Of a stretch of 46,564 nucleotides of DNA, positions 34,300 to 42,574 are shown piece by piece. Numbering within the stretch: the stretch's first letter is position 1; every line of letters starts with the position of its first letter. Source of the DNA: an uncultured Clostridia bacterium (lineage in GTDB: Bacteria; Bacillota_A; Clostridia; TANB77; CAG-508); assembly GCA_944388685.1 (NCBI GenBank), contig CALXJS010000004.1, forward strand, positions 1 to 46,564, in the 5' to 3' direction. The position numbers were made by a program, and so were the translations under genes. Below the pieces are notes generated by a model that was not told the origin of the DNA, made no database searches, and saw nothing but the letters and a program-made list of their open reading frames with translations.

Positions 34300-35487
34300 A
34301 TGTACGAAATATTTGCAGATTTACATGTACACATAGGAAGAAGTGAAAATGGAAAACCAATTAAAATTACAGCAGCAAGGTCTTTGAATTTTGCAAACAT
34401 TGCCAAAGAATGTGCAGACAGAAAAGGAATTCAGGTAGTAGGAATTATTGATTGTGCCTCTCCATATGTTATAGAAGATATTGAGAATTTTTTGAAAACA
34501 GGAGATGCTTATGAACTAGAAGATGGCGGTATTATTTATAAAGATAAAGTTTGCATATTGCTAGGAAGTGAAGTAGAAACTTCAGAAGAAGGCAGAAATG
34601 GGAAGAAAGGGGCAGCACATAATATTTGTTTCTTTCCACATTTAACAGATATTAAAGGATTTTCAAATAAATTAAGTCATCATTTAAAAAATATTACATT
34701 AAGTACACAAAGATCTGATTTATCAGGATATGATTTAATTGATATGGTAGAAAAATATAATGGAATATTAATTCCGGCCCATATTTTTACACCACATAAA
34801 AGCTATTATGGAAATTGTACAGATAGATTGCAATATATATTTAAAGAAAAATATGACAAAATCTTTGCGGTGGAATTAGGCTTGAGTTCAGATACCTATT
34901 TGGCAGACATGATTTCAGAATTAGAAAACAAGACATTTGTTACCAATTCAGATGCACATTCATTACCAAAAATTGCAAGAGAATATAACAAAATGCAAGT
35001 AGAGGATATATCGTTTAAAGAAATTGTAAAAGCATTAAAAAATGAAGATGGAAGAAAAGTGGTTGCTAATTATGGATTAGATCCTAAACTTGGAAAATAT
35101 CATAGAACTTATTGTGATGATTGTGAAAAAGCAATTGAAACGAAAGAACCAGTTGAAGCCTGTCCATATTGTGGTGGAAAAAGTGTGACATTTGGAGTGT
35201 TTGATAGAATTGAGTTGATACGAGATAAACAAGAATCTCAAAGTCCAGAAAATAGACCACCATATATATATCAAATTCCACTAGGATTTATACCAGGGGT
35301 TGGAGGAAAAACAATTACCAAACTATTAGACACTTTTGATACAGAAATGAATATTCTTCACAAATTATCAAAAGATGATATAGAAGCGGTTGTAGGAGTA
35401 AAAATTGCAGATACCATTGAAAAAGCAAGAATGGGAGAATGTAAAGTACAATCTGGTGGTGGCGGAAACTACGGAAAAGTAGTTTAA
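34300..35487 (+). CDS. Endonuclease Q-like protein (YqxK / TIGR00375 family)
   Basis: 395 residues. An N-terminal PHP-type metal domain has ADLHVHIGRS near 6-15, GSEVETSEEG, a second His block ILIPAHIFTPHKSYYG and TNSDAHSLPKIA. A four-Cys zinc finger follows (CDDC near residue 269 and CPYCGG near residue 287), then a helix-hairpin-helix PLGFIPGVGGKT. This is the arrangement of EndoQ, which nicks DNA 5' of uracil, hypoxanthine and other deaminated or abasic sites. B. subtilis YqxK is the bacterial relative. The Gly-rich tail QSGGGGNYG is a probable flexible end. It precedes spoIIM and xerD, an arrangement also found in other Firmicutes. Confidence 0.82.
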   Translation: MYEIFADLHVHIGRSENGKPIKITAARSLNFANIAKECADRKGIQVVGIIDCASPYVIEDIENFLKTGDAYELEDGGIIYKDKVCILLGSEVETSEEGRNGKKGAAHNICFFPHLTDIKGFSNKLSHHLKNITLSTQRSDLSGYDLIDMVEKYNGILIPAHIFTPHKSYYGNCTDRLQYIFKEKYDKIFAVELGLSSDTYLADMISELENKTFVTNSDAHSLPKIAREYNKMQVEDISFKEIVKALKNEDGRKVVANYGLDPKLGKYHRTYCDDCEKAIETKEPVEACPYCGGKSVTFGVFDRIELIRDKQESQSPENRPPYIYQIPLGFIPGVGGKTITKLLDTFDTEMNILHKLSKDDIEAVVGVKIADTIEKARMGECKVQSGGGGNYGKVV

Positions 35488-35551
35488 ATATTTTTATATA
35501 TTATAAAAATACAAATTGATTTGTTACAACTCATTAATATTTATATTAGAA

Positions 35552-35737
35552 GCTAAGAGTTATATTATAATATTTTATGGGATTAAATGTGCAAATGGAA
35601 GAATATTACAAATTCTTATATTATCAAGTAGGAAATTTGCGGTGCGCCAGCAATTTCATGCTTGATAATATTAGAATTTGTATATTCTGTAATGTTAGCC
35701 ATTTAATCCCATAAAATATTATAATATAACTCTTAGC
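35552..35737 (+). repeat. Long palindromic element, family A copy 2 (inverted)
   Basis: Perfect 38-bp arms 35552-35589 and 35700-35737, with an imperfect inner stem and a central hairpin (GAAATTTGC...GCAATTTC). Interior sequence CATTACAGAATATACAAATT and ATTATCAAGTAGGA match copy 1 (4546-4843) read on the opposite strand. The outer arms differ from copy 1. It occupies the 339-nt gap between the EndoQ-like gene and spoIIM, which is otherwise AT-rich. Confidence 0.88.
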
Positions 35738-35826
35738 CAAATATAGAATGCTTTAAAACAAAAAATTATAGTTCTATAAATCTTCTTATCGAATACACAT
35801 TATGTATAAACGATAAGGAGTTTTTT

Positions 35827-36465
35827 ATGAAAGAAAAGAAACAATTTAAAATATTAAAAATTATCAAAGAACATGTTATTCATAACAAAAAAGAATATCT
35901 GATTATCTTTTTCATATTTATAATTGGCATATTTAGTGGGGTATTTTTTATTAATCACTTACAAGATACTCCAAAAACAGAGATAACAAACTATTTAAAC
36001 GAATTTATAGAAAAATTTAAAAGTCTAGAAAGCATCAATCATATGGCACTATTACAAAATGCAATAATACAAAACGCAATATTAGCAATTATCATTTGGT
36101 TTTTTGGAACAACTGTAATAGGGATTCCAGTTGTATTTGCAATCATACTATATAGAGGATTTTGTCTAGGATACACGATTTCTTTATGTATTACGATTAT
36201 GGGCTTGGGAAAAGGTATAAGTTTTGTTTTGGTAACACTAGTTTTGCAAAATCTTTTATTTATTCCTGCAATTTTAGCAATTGCTGTTAGTGGTGTTAAA
36301 TTATATAAATCTATTGTAAAAGACAAAACAAAGGAAAATGTAAAATTAGAAATTTTAAGACATACTGTGTTTTCAGTGATTATGTTGATTATTTTATGTA
36401 TCGCAGCGGTGGTAGAAATCTTTCTATCAACAAATCTGCTAAAAATGGTAATCAAATATTTTTAA
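35827..36465 (+). CDS. spoIIM: Stage II sporulation protein M-like membrane protein
   Basis: 212 residues with about five membrane helices. The first is near 25-43 (YLIIFFIFIIGIFSGVFF). The conserved core is IIWFFGTTVIGIPVVFAIILYRGFCLGYTIS, followed by FVLVTLVLQNLLFIPAILAIAVSGVKLY. SpoIIM is part of the SpoIID-M-P peptidoglycan-remodelling complex that drives engulfment. Its presence points to a spore-forming ancestry, but homologues occur in non-spore-formers. AAGGAG precedes the ATG, and xerD follows 98 nt later. Confidence 0.85.
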   Translation: MKEKKQFKILKIIKEHVIHNKKEYLIIFFIFIIGIFSGVFFINHLQDTPKTEITNYLNEFIEKFKSLESINHMALLQNAIIQNAILAIIIWFFGTTVIGIPVVFAIILYRGFCLGYTISLCITIMGLGKGISFVLVTLVLQNLLFIPAILAIAVSGVKLYKSIVKDKTKENVKLEILRHTVFSVIMLIILCIAAVVEIFLSTNLLKMVIKYF

Positions 36466-36563
36466 AAAATATCAAAAATGTATTTACTTTTTTAAAATAG
36501 TTTGATATAACATATATAGTTTATGTAAATACAATTTAAAAAATATAGAGGTAGGGGAAAAAC

Positions 36564-37445
36564 ATGGAGAGACAATTAAAATTCTTTTTTAACTTTTTAG
36601 AAAATGATAAGAAATTATCAGAAAATACATTACAATCATATAAAAGGGATTTAAAACAATTCAGAAAATACTTAGAGGAAAATGGAATTCATTATAATAG
36701 AGTGAAAGAAGAAGATGTTCAAAATTATATTCAAGAAATGCAAGAAAATGGAAAAAAAGCTTCAAGTATTTCTAGATGTATTGCATCAATAAGATCCTTC
36801 TATCAATTCATATTAAAAAATAAAAAGATAAAAGTAGATCCAACAGCAAATATACAATCTCCAAAAATAGAAAAGAGGACACCAAATGTATTAACTGCAA
36901 AAGAAGTAGAATTATTGTTAAAACAACCAGATAATGTTGACTTAAAAGGTGTTAGAGATAAAGCAATGTTAGAATTTGCTTATGCAACGGGGATGAGAGT
37001 GACAGAAATTATATCTTTAGATATTGATGATGTAAATTTAGAAGAAGCTTATGTTATTTGCAAGAGTGGAAATAAGCAAAGAATTATTCCATTAGGTTCA
37101 ATGTCATTAAAAGCTTTAAAAGAATATATAAATGAAGCAAGAGATATCTTAATAAAGAATGAAAATGAAAAGGCATTATTTGTTAATATAAATGGAGGAA
37201 GACTTACAAGACAAGGATTCTGGAAAATTATAAAATTCTATAAAGAGCAAGCACATATCACAAAAGATATTACACCACATGTATTAAGACATTCTTTTGC
37301 AACACATTTATTACAAAATGGTGCAGATTTGAGAGCAATTCAAACAATGCTTGGACATTCAGACATATCATCAACACAAGTATATATGCAATTCCAAGAT
37401 GAAGGCTTAAGAGATATTTATAAAAAAGCACATCCAAGAGCATAG
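36564..37445 (+). CDS. xerD: Tyrosine recombinase XerD
   Basis: 293 residues. An N-terminal SAM-like core-binding domain (1-100) is followed by a catalytic domain with Arg145 (ATGMRVTEI), Lys171, His239 and Arg242 (HVLRHSF), His265 (GHSD) and nucleophile Tyr274 (VYMQF). Length and motifs fit the housekeeping XerD that, with XerC, resolves chromosome dimers at dif, rather than an element-borne integrase. The spoIIM-xerD neighbourhood is typical of Firmicutes. No dif-like site was identified nearby. Confidence 0.9.
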   Translation: MERQLKFFFNFLENDKKLSENTLQSYKRDLKQFRKYLEENGIHYNRVKEEDVQNYIQEMQENGKKASSISRCIASIRSFYQFILKNKKIKVDPTANIQSPKIEKRTPNVLTAKEVELLLKQPDNVDLKGVRDKAMLEFAYATGMRVTEIISLDIDDVNLEEAYVICKSGNKQRIIPLGSMSLKALKEYINEARDILIKNENEKALFVNINGGRLTRQGFWKIIKFYKEQAHITKDITPHVLRHSFATHLLQNGADLRAIQTMLGHSDISSTQVYMQFQDEGLRDIYKKAHPRA

Positions 37446-37463
37446 TGTCTAATTGGGGACATG

Positions 37464-37494
37464 AAAAATGTATGCTATACTGCATACATTTTTT
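37464..37494 (+). terminator. xerD terminator
   Basis: AAAAATGTATGC (37464-37475) pairs perfectly with GCATACATTTTT (37482-37493) around TATACT. The 5' flank contains TAATTGGGGACA, the recurrent 3'-end module. Confidence 0.85.
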
Positions 37495-37646
37495 ATATGT
37501 CTTCAACTGTTTTAGATATTAATTTTGATAGTATTTATAAAATAAATAATAGTTGGAGAATTGTAAAAGATTTTGAATTATCTGCTACTGCTAAAGTTTT
37601 AGATGTAATCGAAACGGAATTATTGGCAGATTTTAGAAAGAAATTG

Positions 37647-37677
37647 GAAAGGGGCCCTATTTACAGGACCCCCTTTC
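37647..37677. terminator. G/C-rich hairpin downstream of the small membrane protein gene
   Basis: GAAAGGGGCC pairs with GG(A)CCCCCTTTC with one bulge. Read on the minus strand it follows the small gene's stop closely and is trailed by a T-rich stretch. It could also act on the plus strand. Confidence 0.55.
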
Positions 37678-37681
37678 TGTT

Positions 37682-37882
37682 TTAGATTGCACTAGCTATA
37701 GCAAACCCTAATAATATAAATATCATAGGGCCTACCCAGATTGAAATTATTCCAAGAATGAAATAATTCTCAGCCCGGGCCACTTCATCATTTGCTTGCA
37801 ATTTGTTTGCTTTGCTGAACATTGAAAATTCCCAGCCAATTTCTAACACGAAACAAATTGCTACATACAAAAAAACGTTCAT
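37682..37882 (-). CDS. Small two-helix membrane protein, unknown function
   Basis: 66 residues from MNVFLYVAICFVLEIGWEF. One hydrophobic helix is at about 2-14 and a second at about 46-65, with a charged middle (KANKLQANDEVARAE). GGAGG lies 7 nt upstream of the ATG at 37882, so the longer in-frame start at 37924 is rejected. The perfect palindrome GGGACAATTGTCCC (37897-37910) sits in its leader just before the ribosome site. Base composition is visibly richer in G/C than its neighbours (for example GCCCGGGCC). It is divergent from the Panacea-domain gene. Not a recognised family. Confidence 0.6.
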   Translation of the reverse strand: MNVFLYVAICFVLEIGWEFSMFSKANKLQANDEVARAENYFILGIISIWVGPMIFILLGFAIASAI

Positions 37883-38127
37883 ACTGTTCCTCCTTTGGGA
37901 CAATTGTCCCTTTCTTGATGTCAACGGGTTTCTAAGTAACAGAGTTATGCAATGTTACGTTACTTTTATTATACACCATATTTACAAAATATTCAAATTT
38001 TCCCTGGTGTCCAATGGTTAATTTTGACATGTCATCTTTGTCCATGATAGAATAATATAAAATCACATGAAAAATATAAGCAAGATTATGTTAGATGGGA
38101 AAATGAAAACAAAGGAGGTAATTAACA

Positions 38128-38880
38128 ATGACGACACATTTTATCTTTATGAGTAGTTCGTATTCATTAGGAACAAGAATAGCACTAGATTTTATTGTAG
38201 AAGATGAAAGTATTCAAATCAAATTAAAAAAAGATTTGGATAAAATTATTCAAAAATGTGGAAAAGATGTTTCTATATCAACGCATATGATTCAAGCAGA
38301 AGATAAGACATGGAAAGCTGTTTGTGAAGCAGACCATTTCTTTAAAAATGTTAAAGTGGTTGAGTCTTTAGATAAATTTATAAAATTGATACAAAAAGAT
38401 AGAAAATTAGAAGGCATTGATGTTGCAAAATATATATTGTCTAAAATTACTTGTACGCAATTAAAGCTACAGAAGTTAGTATATTTATGTTTTGCAGACT
38501 ATTTGTGTGAAACAGGGAAAGAATTGTTTACAGACAAAATTTATGCTTTTAAATATGGACCAGTTGTTGACACTGTATATAAACGATATAAAGAATATGG
38601 ATATAAACCGATTGAAGAAGAAACGACAGATATTGATAGCAAAAATATTCATGAAATGCCAGCTAGAAGTAGAATTATGTTTGCAGAGGATGGAACAGAA
38701 AAAATACTAAGTATAGAGAAAACTTTGAAAAAATATGCTAATTTGTCAGCTTCAGAATTAGTTGAGTTAACTCATAAAGAAAATGCACCATGGTCAAAAA
38801 CTCCTAAAGGAATAGGAAATTTGTATGCAACAATAAAATTAGATGTTATAAAGAAATATCATAAGTATGAAGAAATATAG
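38128..38880 (+). CDS. Panacea-domain (DUF4065/SocA-like) protein
   Basis: 250 residues. The Panacea domain spans about 98-250: VAKYILSKITCTQLKLQKLVYLCFADYL, then TDKIYAFKYGPVVDTVYKRYKEYG, then LVELTHKENAPWSKTPKG. This domain neutralises diverse toxins in PanAT toxin-antitoxin pairs and includes the ClpX adaptor SocA. The first 95 residues form an extra N-terminal domain (THFIFMSSSYSLGTRIALDF...) that I do not recognise. A strong AAAGGAGG site precedes the ATG. No canonical toxin gene is fused or directly adjacent in the same direction; the nearest small gene is the divergent membrane protein at 37682. Confidence 0.8.
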   Translation: MTTHFIFMSSSYSLGTRIALDFIVEDESIQIKLKKDLDKIIQKCGKDVSISTHMIQAEDKTWKAVCEADHFFKNVKVVESLDKFIKLIQKDRKLEGIDVAKYILSKITCTQLKLQKLVYLCFADYLCETGKELFTDKIYAFKYGPVVDTVYKRYKEYGYKPIEEETTDIDSKNIHEMPARSRIMFAEDGTEKILSIEKTLKKYANLSASELVELTHKENAPWSKTPKGIGNLYATIKLDVIKKYHKYEEI

Positions 38881-38884
38881 TATG

Positions 38885-38918
38885 CAAAAGCAAATATGAA
38901 TTATCATATTTGCTTTTG
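38885..38918 (+). terminator. Terminator of the Panacea-domain gene
   Basis: CAAAAGCAAATATG (38885-38898) pairs perfectly with CATATTTGCTTTTG (38905-38918) around AATTAT. The T-rich right arm supports termination. Confidence 0.75.
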
Positions 38919-39004
38919 TGTTAGGAAAACTTGTATTTCATCTAGGAGATATGGTAAAATACTGTTTATAAAAATGATAGAAAGCAAAAGGAATGAGAGT
39001 AAAA

Positions 39005-39895
39005 ATGAAAGAATTTATAAGAAGCATTATTGTAATACTAGCATTGTGCATGATTATTTTAACATTAACCATTGCCTATTTTTTTAATACAGATATCGAA
39101 ACAAAAGAACCAGAACGTGTTATAGAAGAATGTGAAATACAAACATATACATACATGGAAAGAAAAGTGTTTGCCATTACACCAAAAAACACAGAAGAAG
39201 ATGGAATTTCTAAATATATTGTATATTTCCATGGGGGCTCATATATGGCAGAAGCAACTCAAAATCATTGGGATTTTTTAGAAAACATTGTAAAAGATAC
39301 AGGATATACAGTTATTATGCCAGATTATCCACTAACACCAAAATATAATTATAAAGATGTATATAATATGATAGACGCATTATATAAAGAAATCATAGAA
39401 AAAGTAGGAAAAGATAATCTAATCATCATGGGAGATTCAGCTGGAGGAGGATTAGCACTAGGACTTTATGAAAAAATGGCAGAAAAAAATGAAGAACTTC
39501 CTAGAAAAACAATTTTAATTTCTCCATGGTTAGATGTCAGATTAGAAAACGAAGATATAAAGGATTTTGAAAAGAAAGATACAATTTTAAATAAAGAAGC
39601 ATTAAAGATAGCTGGAATCGCTTACGCAGGAGAGGATGGAATAAATAGTTATTTAGTGAATCCAATAGAGGGGAATTTGTCAACATTAAAAAATGTGAAA
39701 ATTTTTATAGGAACAGAAGACATATTAAATCCAGATTGTAAACGATTAAAAGAAAAAGCAGAAAGTGTAAATGGAGATGTAGAAATAAAAGAATATGAAA
39801 GTGCAAAACATATTTGGATAATTGATAATAATTCTGAAGAACAAGTGACAAAGCAAGCATATAATGATGTTATAGAAGAATTAAAAAATAGCTAA
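39005..39895 (+). CDS. Membrane-anchored alpha/beta hydrolase (HSL-type esterase)
   Basis: About 296 residues. An N-terminal membrane helix (about 5-27) places the catalytic domain outside. YFHGGSYMAEA is the HGG oxyanion-hole motif, and IIMGDSAGGGLALGLY holds the nucleophile Ser. The Asp in GTEDILNPDC and the His in SAKHIWI complete the triad. It resembles hormone-sensitive-lipase/acetyl-esterase proteins acting on short acyl esters. The upstream ATG at 38993 abuts AAAGGA, so the ATG at 39005 is preferred, with the same 12-nt spacing seen at dxs. It is the first of three consecutive genes with an acyltransferase and a DUF6320-like protein, suggesting joint handling of an acylated envelope compound. 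Confidence 0.85.
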   Translation: MKEFIRSIIVILALCMIILTLTIAYFFNTDIETKEPERVIEECEIQTYTYMERKVFAITPKNTEEDGISKYIVYFHGGSYMAEATQNHWDFLENIVKDTGYTVIMPDYPLTPKYNYKDVYNMIDALYKEIIEKVGKDNLIIMGDSAGGGLALGLYEKMAEKNEELPRKTILISPWLDVRLENEDIKDFEKKDTILNKEALKIAGIAYAGEDGINSYLVNPIEGNLSTLKNVKIFIGTEDILNPDCKRLKEKAESVNGDVEIKEYESAKHIWIIDNNSEEQVTKQAYNDVIEELKNS

Positions 39896-39980
39896 AAAAT
39901 GGAGAAAAACGAATTAAGAATTTAAATGATTTTTTTAGATGGAATTCAAAATATCCTTAAAGAAAGGAATTTAGTGAGAT

Positions 39981-41264
39981 ATGAGTGATAAAAAGGAAAA
40001 ATTATACTGGAGAAGATTAGACAATTCAGCAAAGATATTTCCTATATCTGCTGGAAAAAAATATAGTACAGTCTTTAGGTTATCAGCTGTTTTAAAAGAA
40101 AACATACAAGCAAATATATTAGAAATTGCAGTCAAAAAGGCGTTAAAACAATATGAATTTTTTAAGGTTCGATTAAAAAATGGTTTCTTTTGGAATTATT
40201 TAGAATATAATCCTAAAAACATAATTATAGAAGAAGAGAGGGAATATCCTTGTAAATATATAGAACCTAAAGAAAATAATAACTATCTATTTAAAGTCAC
40301 TTATTTTGAAAGAAAAATCAATATAGATATCTTTCATTCATTAACAGACGGAAATAGTGGTGTCATGTTTTTTAGAGAAATTGTGTATAATTATATTGAA
40401 TTAATGCATAAAGAAGAATTTCAAGAAGAGTTAAGAATAAAAAGAAAGTTTGATTTATCAACAGAAGATAGTTATATAAAAAATTATAATAAGAAAGCAA
40501 AAGGAAATAATTCATCTAAAAAGGCATATAAATTAGCAGGAAGAAAGATAAAATTAGGAGCCATTTCGGCAATACATGAAATAATAGATTTAAACCAATT
40601 AAAACAAGAAGCAAAAAACAATGAATCAACAATTACACAATATTTAACAGCTGTTTTAATTTATGCCATCTATCAAGCAAATTATTTAAAAAATAAAGGA
40701 AAAAAACCAATAAAAGTATGTATACCTGTAAATTTAAAAAAATACTTTCCTTCTAATACAATTTCCAATTTTTTTTCATATATAACTGTAGAAGCTGAAA
40801 TGAAGAAAGATAAATTGGATACATTTGACAAAATATTAGATTTTGTAAAAAAAGATTTTGCTAAAAAACTTACACCAGAAGAAATACAAAAAACAATGTC
40901 TGGAAATGTAAAATTAGGAACAAATCCATTTATTAAAATAATTCCATTGGTTTTAAAAAAACCAATTGTTAGATTAAGTTATTTAGAAATTAGAAAATAT
41001 ACGACAACGACATTTTCAAACATCGGAAGAATTGGTATTATTGGTAAATATCAAAAATATATCGAAGAGTTTTTTATGTTGATTGCACCTGAACCAGTAG
41101 AAAAGATTAAATGTTCAGCTTGTTCTTTTGAAAATCATATCGTATTTACATTTACATCCATTTTAAATAATTGCGAAATTGAAAAAGAATTTTGTAAATT
41201 TTTGAGAGAAAAAGATATTCAAGTAACCATTGAAAGTAATGAGATTTTAGATATTCATAAATAA
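39981..41264 (+). CDS. Condensation-fold acyltransferase (alcohol acetyltransferase-like)
   Basis: 427 residues. The active-site block IDIFHSLTDGNSG (His119, Asp123, Gly124) is the HHxxxDG motif of condensation/CAT-fold acyltransferases, with the first His replaced by Phe. IKVCIPVNLKKYFPSNTISNFFSYI and the C-terminal KYTTTTFSNIGRIGI correspond to the conserved PVNLR and SNxG blocks. It transfers an acyl group to an alcohol or amine. It is stand-alone, with no carrier protein. Unlike NRPS domains it has no adenylation partner nearby. It lies between the esterase and a DUF6320-like gene, a combination found in other Firmicutes. Confidence 0.75.
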   Translation: MSDKKEKLYWRRLDNSAKIFPISAGKKYSTVFRLSAVLKENIQANILEIAVKKALKQYEFFKVRLKNGFFWNYLEYNPKNIIIEEEREYPCKYIEPKENNNYLFKVTYFERKINIDIFHSLTDGNSGVMFFREIVYNYIELMHKEEFQEELRIKRKFDLSTEDSYIKNYNKKAKGNNSSKKAYKLAGRKIKLGAISAIHEIIDLNQLKQEAKNNESTITQYLTAVLIYAIYQANYLKNKGKKPIKVCIPVNLKKYFPSNTISNFFSYITVEAEMKKDKLDTFDKILDFVKKDFAKKLTPEEIQKTMSGNVKLGTNPFIKIIPLVLKKPIVRLSYLEIRKYTTTTFSNIGRIGIIGKYQKYIEEFFMLIAPEPVEKIKCSACSFENHIVFTFTSILNNCEIEKEFCKFLREKDIQVTIESNEILDIHK

Positions 41265-41429
41265 AAAGCATAAAAATAAAGAAACTAAATGTAACGCAAT
41301 TTAATAGTCTTACAATCAAAAACGAAAAAACAAAAAATAGAAAAATAAAAAAATGAAAAAAAATCAAATAATAAAACAAAAATAAAACAAAAATAAAAAG
41401 ATAGTTTAACAAACAGAAAGGAAAAACAG

Positions 41430-41993
41430 ATGTTATATCCTAAAAAATTAAGTAGTAAAAAAAGTGATTTATTAATAAAAATATTATTAGGTGTTTCAGT
41501 AGGGATGGCAATCATATTAACAATTATTAATAAATTAACTACACCTAAAATTCATTGGGCAGCACTTGTAAATGCAGGAATCATATATATATGGATAACA
41601 GTAAGATATGCTATTAATAAGAGAACAAATATTGCAGGACATGTCATGATACAAGCCATTGCTATTGCATTATTAACAACATATATTGACTATAATTTAG
41701 GATTTAAAGGATGGGCTTTAGAAATTTCTATTCCAATTATTATTATGATAGCCAATATAACCATGTTAGTATTAACAATCGTAAGTCATAGAAAGTATAT
41801 AAGGTATGCGATATATCAATTAGTAATATGTATATGCAGTTTAATACCAATCTATTTTATACAAAAAGCACTAATAGACAATTATGTTTTAAGCTATGTG
41901 GCTATAGAAATTTCAATTATAAATTTTATACTAACCATACTTCTTTCAGCAAGAGACGTCAAAGAAGCAATAATACGAAAATTTCATATGTAA
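41430..41993 (+). CDS. DUF6320-like multi-pass membrane protein
   Basis: 187 residues with six predicted membrane helices in pairs (about 17-35, 44-60, 70-90, 97-117, 127-145 and 152-172). DUF6320 proteins usually begin with a zinc ribbon before the membrane part; here the cysteines are absent and only a short basic start (LYPKKLSSKKSD) precedes the first helix. It follows the acyltransferase by 165 nt of very A-rich sequence and ends the three-gene cassette. It may recruit the acyltransferase or esterase to the membrane. No enzymatic motif. Confidence 0.6.
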   Translation: MLYPKKLSSKKSDLLIKILLGVSVGMAIILTIINKLTTPKIHWAALVNAGIIYIWITVRYAINKRTNIAGHVMIQAIAIALLTTYIDYNLGFKGWALEISIPIIIMIANITMLVLTIVSHRKYIRYAIYQLVICICSLIPIYFIQKALIDNYVLSYVAIEISIINFILTILLSARDVKEAIIRKFHM

Positions 41994-42012
41994 ATGAGAC
42001 AATTGGGGACAG

Positions 42013-42046
42013 GTATAAAAATGTATCATAAACGACATTTTTATAC
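42013..42046 (+). terminator. Terminator of the acyltransferase cassette
   Basis: GTATAAAAATGT (42013-42024) pairs perfectly with ACATTTTTATAC (42035-42046). CAATTGGGGACAG immediately precedes it, the recurrent 3'-end module. Confidence 0.75.
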
Positions 42047-42107
42047 AAAAAAATACAAATTTATAATTTAAATAATTTTAAAAAGTGCTAGATTATAGCT
42101 AAAATGA

Positions 42108-42146
42108 AAAAAAAGTCGTAGAGTTCTAAACTCTAGGACTTTTTTA
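42108..42146 (+). terminator. Second hairpin in the pre-GLUG-remnant leader
   Basis: AAAAAGTC-GTAGAGTT pairs with AACTCTAG-GACTTTTT, followed by T. TAGAGTTCTAAACT here is also perfectly complementary to AGTTTAGAACTCTA near 42289-42302, enclosing about 150 nt of A-rich sequence. This is the same architecture as the GLUG-leader element at 21086-21277. The rest of 42047-42354 holds no gene. Confidence 0.6.
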
Positions 42147-42354
42147 TATATGTATTATACCAATAAACAATGGAGATATCAACAAAAAAATAAAAAAGAC
42201 TGAAAAAAATGAAAAAATAGTAAAAAAATGAAAAAGTTAAAAAAACGCGACAATATAAGTGCTTTTTAAAAATATATTTTTCCTGAAGTTTAGAACTCTA
42301 AGAAAATTATAAATAGCTAAAAATAAGAAAACAAAAGAAAGAGGGAAAAATATG

Positions 42355-42512
42355 ATGAAAAAAGGATTAAAAAAACAAAAAGATATGCAAAAAGGGATTA
42401 CTTTATTAGCCCTAGTAATAACGGAAATAATTATAAAGATTCAAATGGACAATATCCAACAGAATGGAAAAAGTGGAGACTAGGAGAAGAAGGCTATCCT
42501 GTATTTGAATAA
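42355..42512 (+). pseudogene. Remnant of a third prepilin-like GLUG gene
   Basis: GAGGG and ATG at 42355 start MKKGLKKQKDMQKG|ITLLALVIT, the prepilin-like N-terminus of the genes at 17760 and 21356, and homology stops near 42420. In another frame the sequence at once encodes NNYKDSNGQYPTEWKKWRL then GEEGYPVFE and a stop at 42512, which is the conserved C-terminal tail. The stalk, GLUG repeats and most of the helix are deleted. The N-terminal frame ends at a TAG at 42481-42483. It is a clean internal deletion, not a sequencing slip. Confidence 0.85.
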
Positions 42513-42531
42513 ATATTTGAAAAAATAAGAG

Positions 42532-42567
42532 ACCTCTTGTATAATAGTTATATAGTATATAGGAGGT
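42532..42567 (+). promoter_or_regulatory. Hairpin sequestering the Nudix ribosome site
   Basis: ACCTCTTGTATA (42532-42543) pairs with TATATAGGAGGT (42556-42567), 12 bp with two G.U pairs. The right arm contains the AGGAGG of the next gene. Initiation would require opening the stem. Confidence 0.55.
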
Positions 42568-42574
42568 TTTGGGT

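Noticed and set aside
36564..37445. xerD as an integrase marking a mobile-element end
   Set aside because: Length, motifs and linkage to spoIIM fit the housekeeping recombinase; no attachment-site repeats or phage/ICE genes flank it.
37461..37685. 74-aa ORF after xerD (MKNVCYTAYIFYMSS...)
   Set aside because: Its start lies in the xerD terminator and its end is made of the G/C-rich hairpin. The middle (TVLDINFDSIYKINNSW...) could be a decayed gene, but I cannot identify it.
41316..41410. A-rich direct repeats before the DUF6320-like gene
   Set aside because: Low-complexity AAAACAAAAATAA runs occur in many gaps here; no regular unit or structure could be defined.
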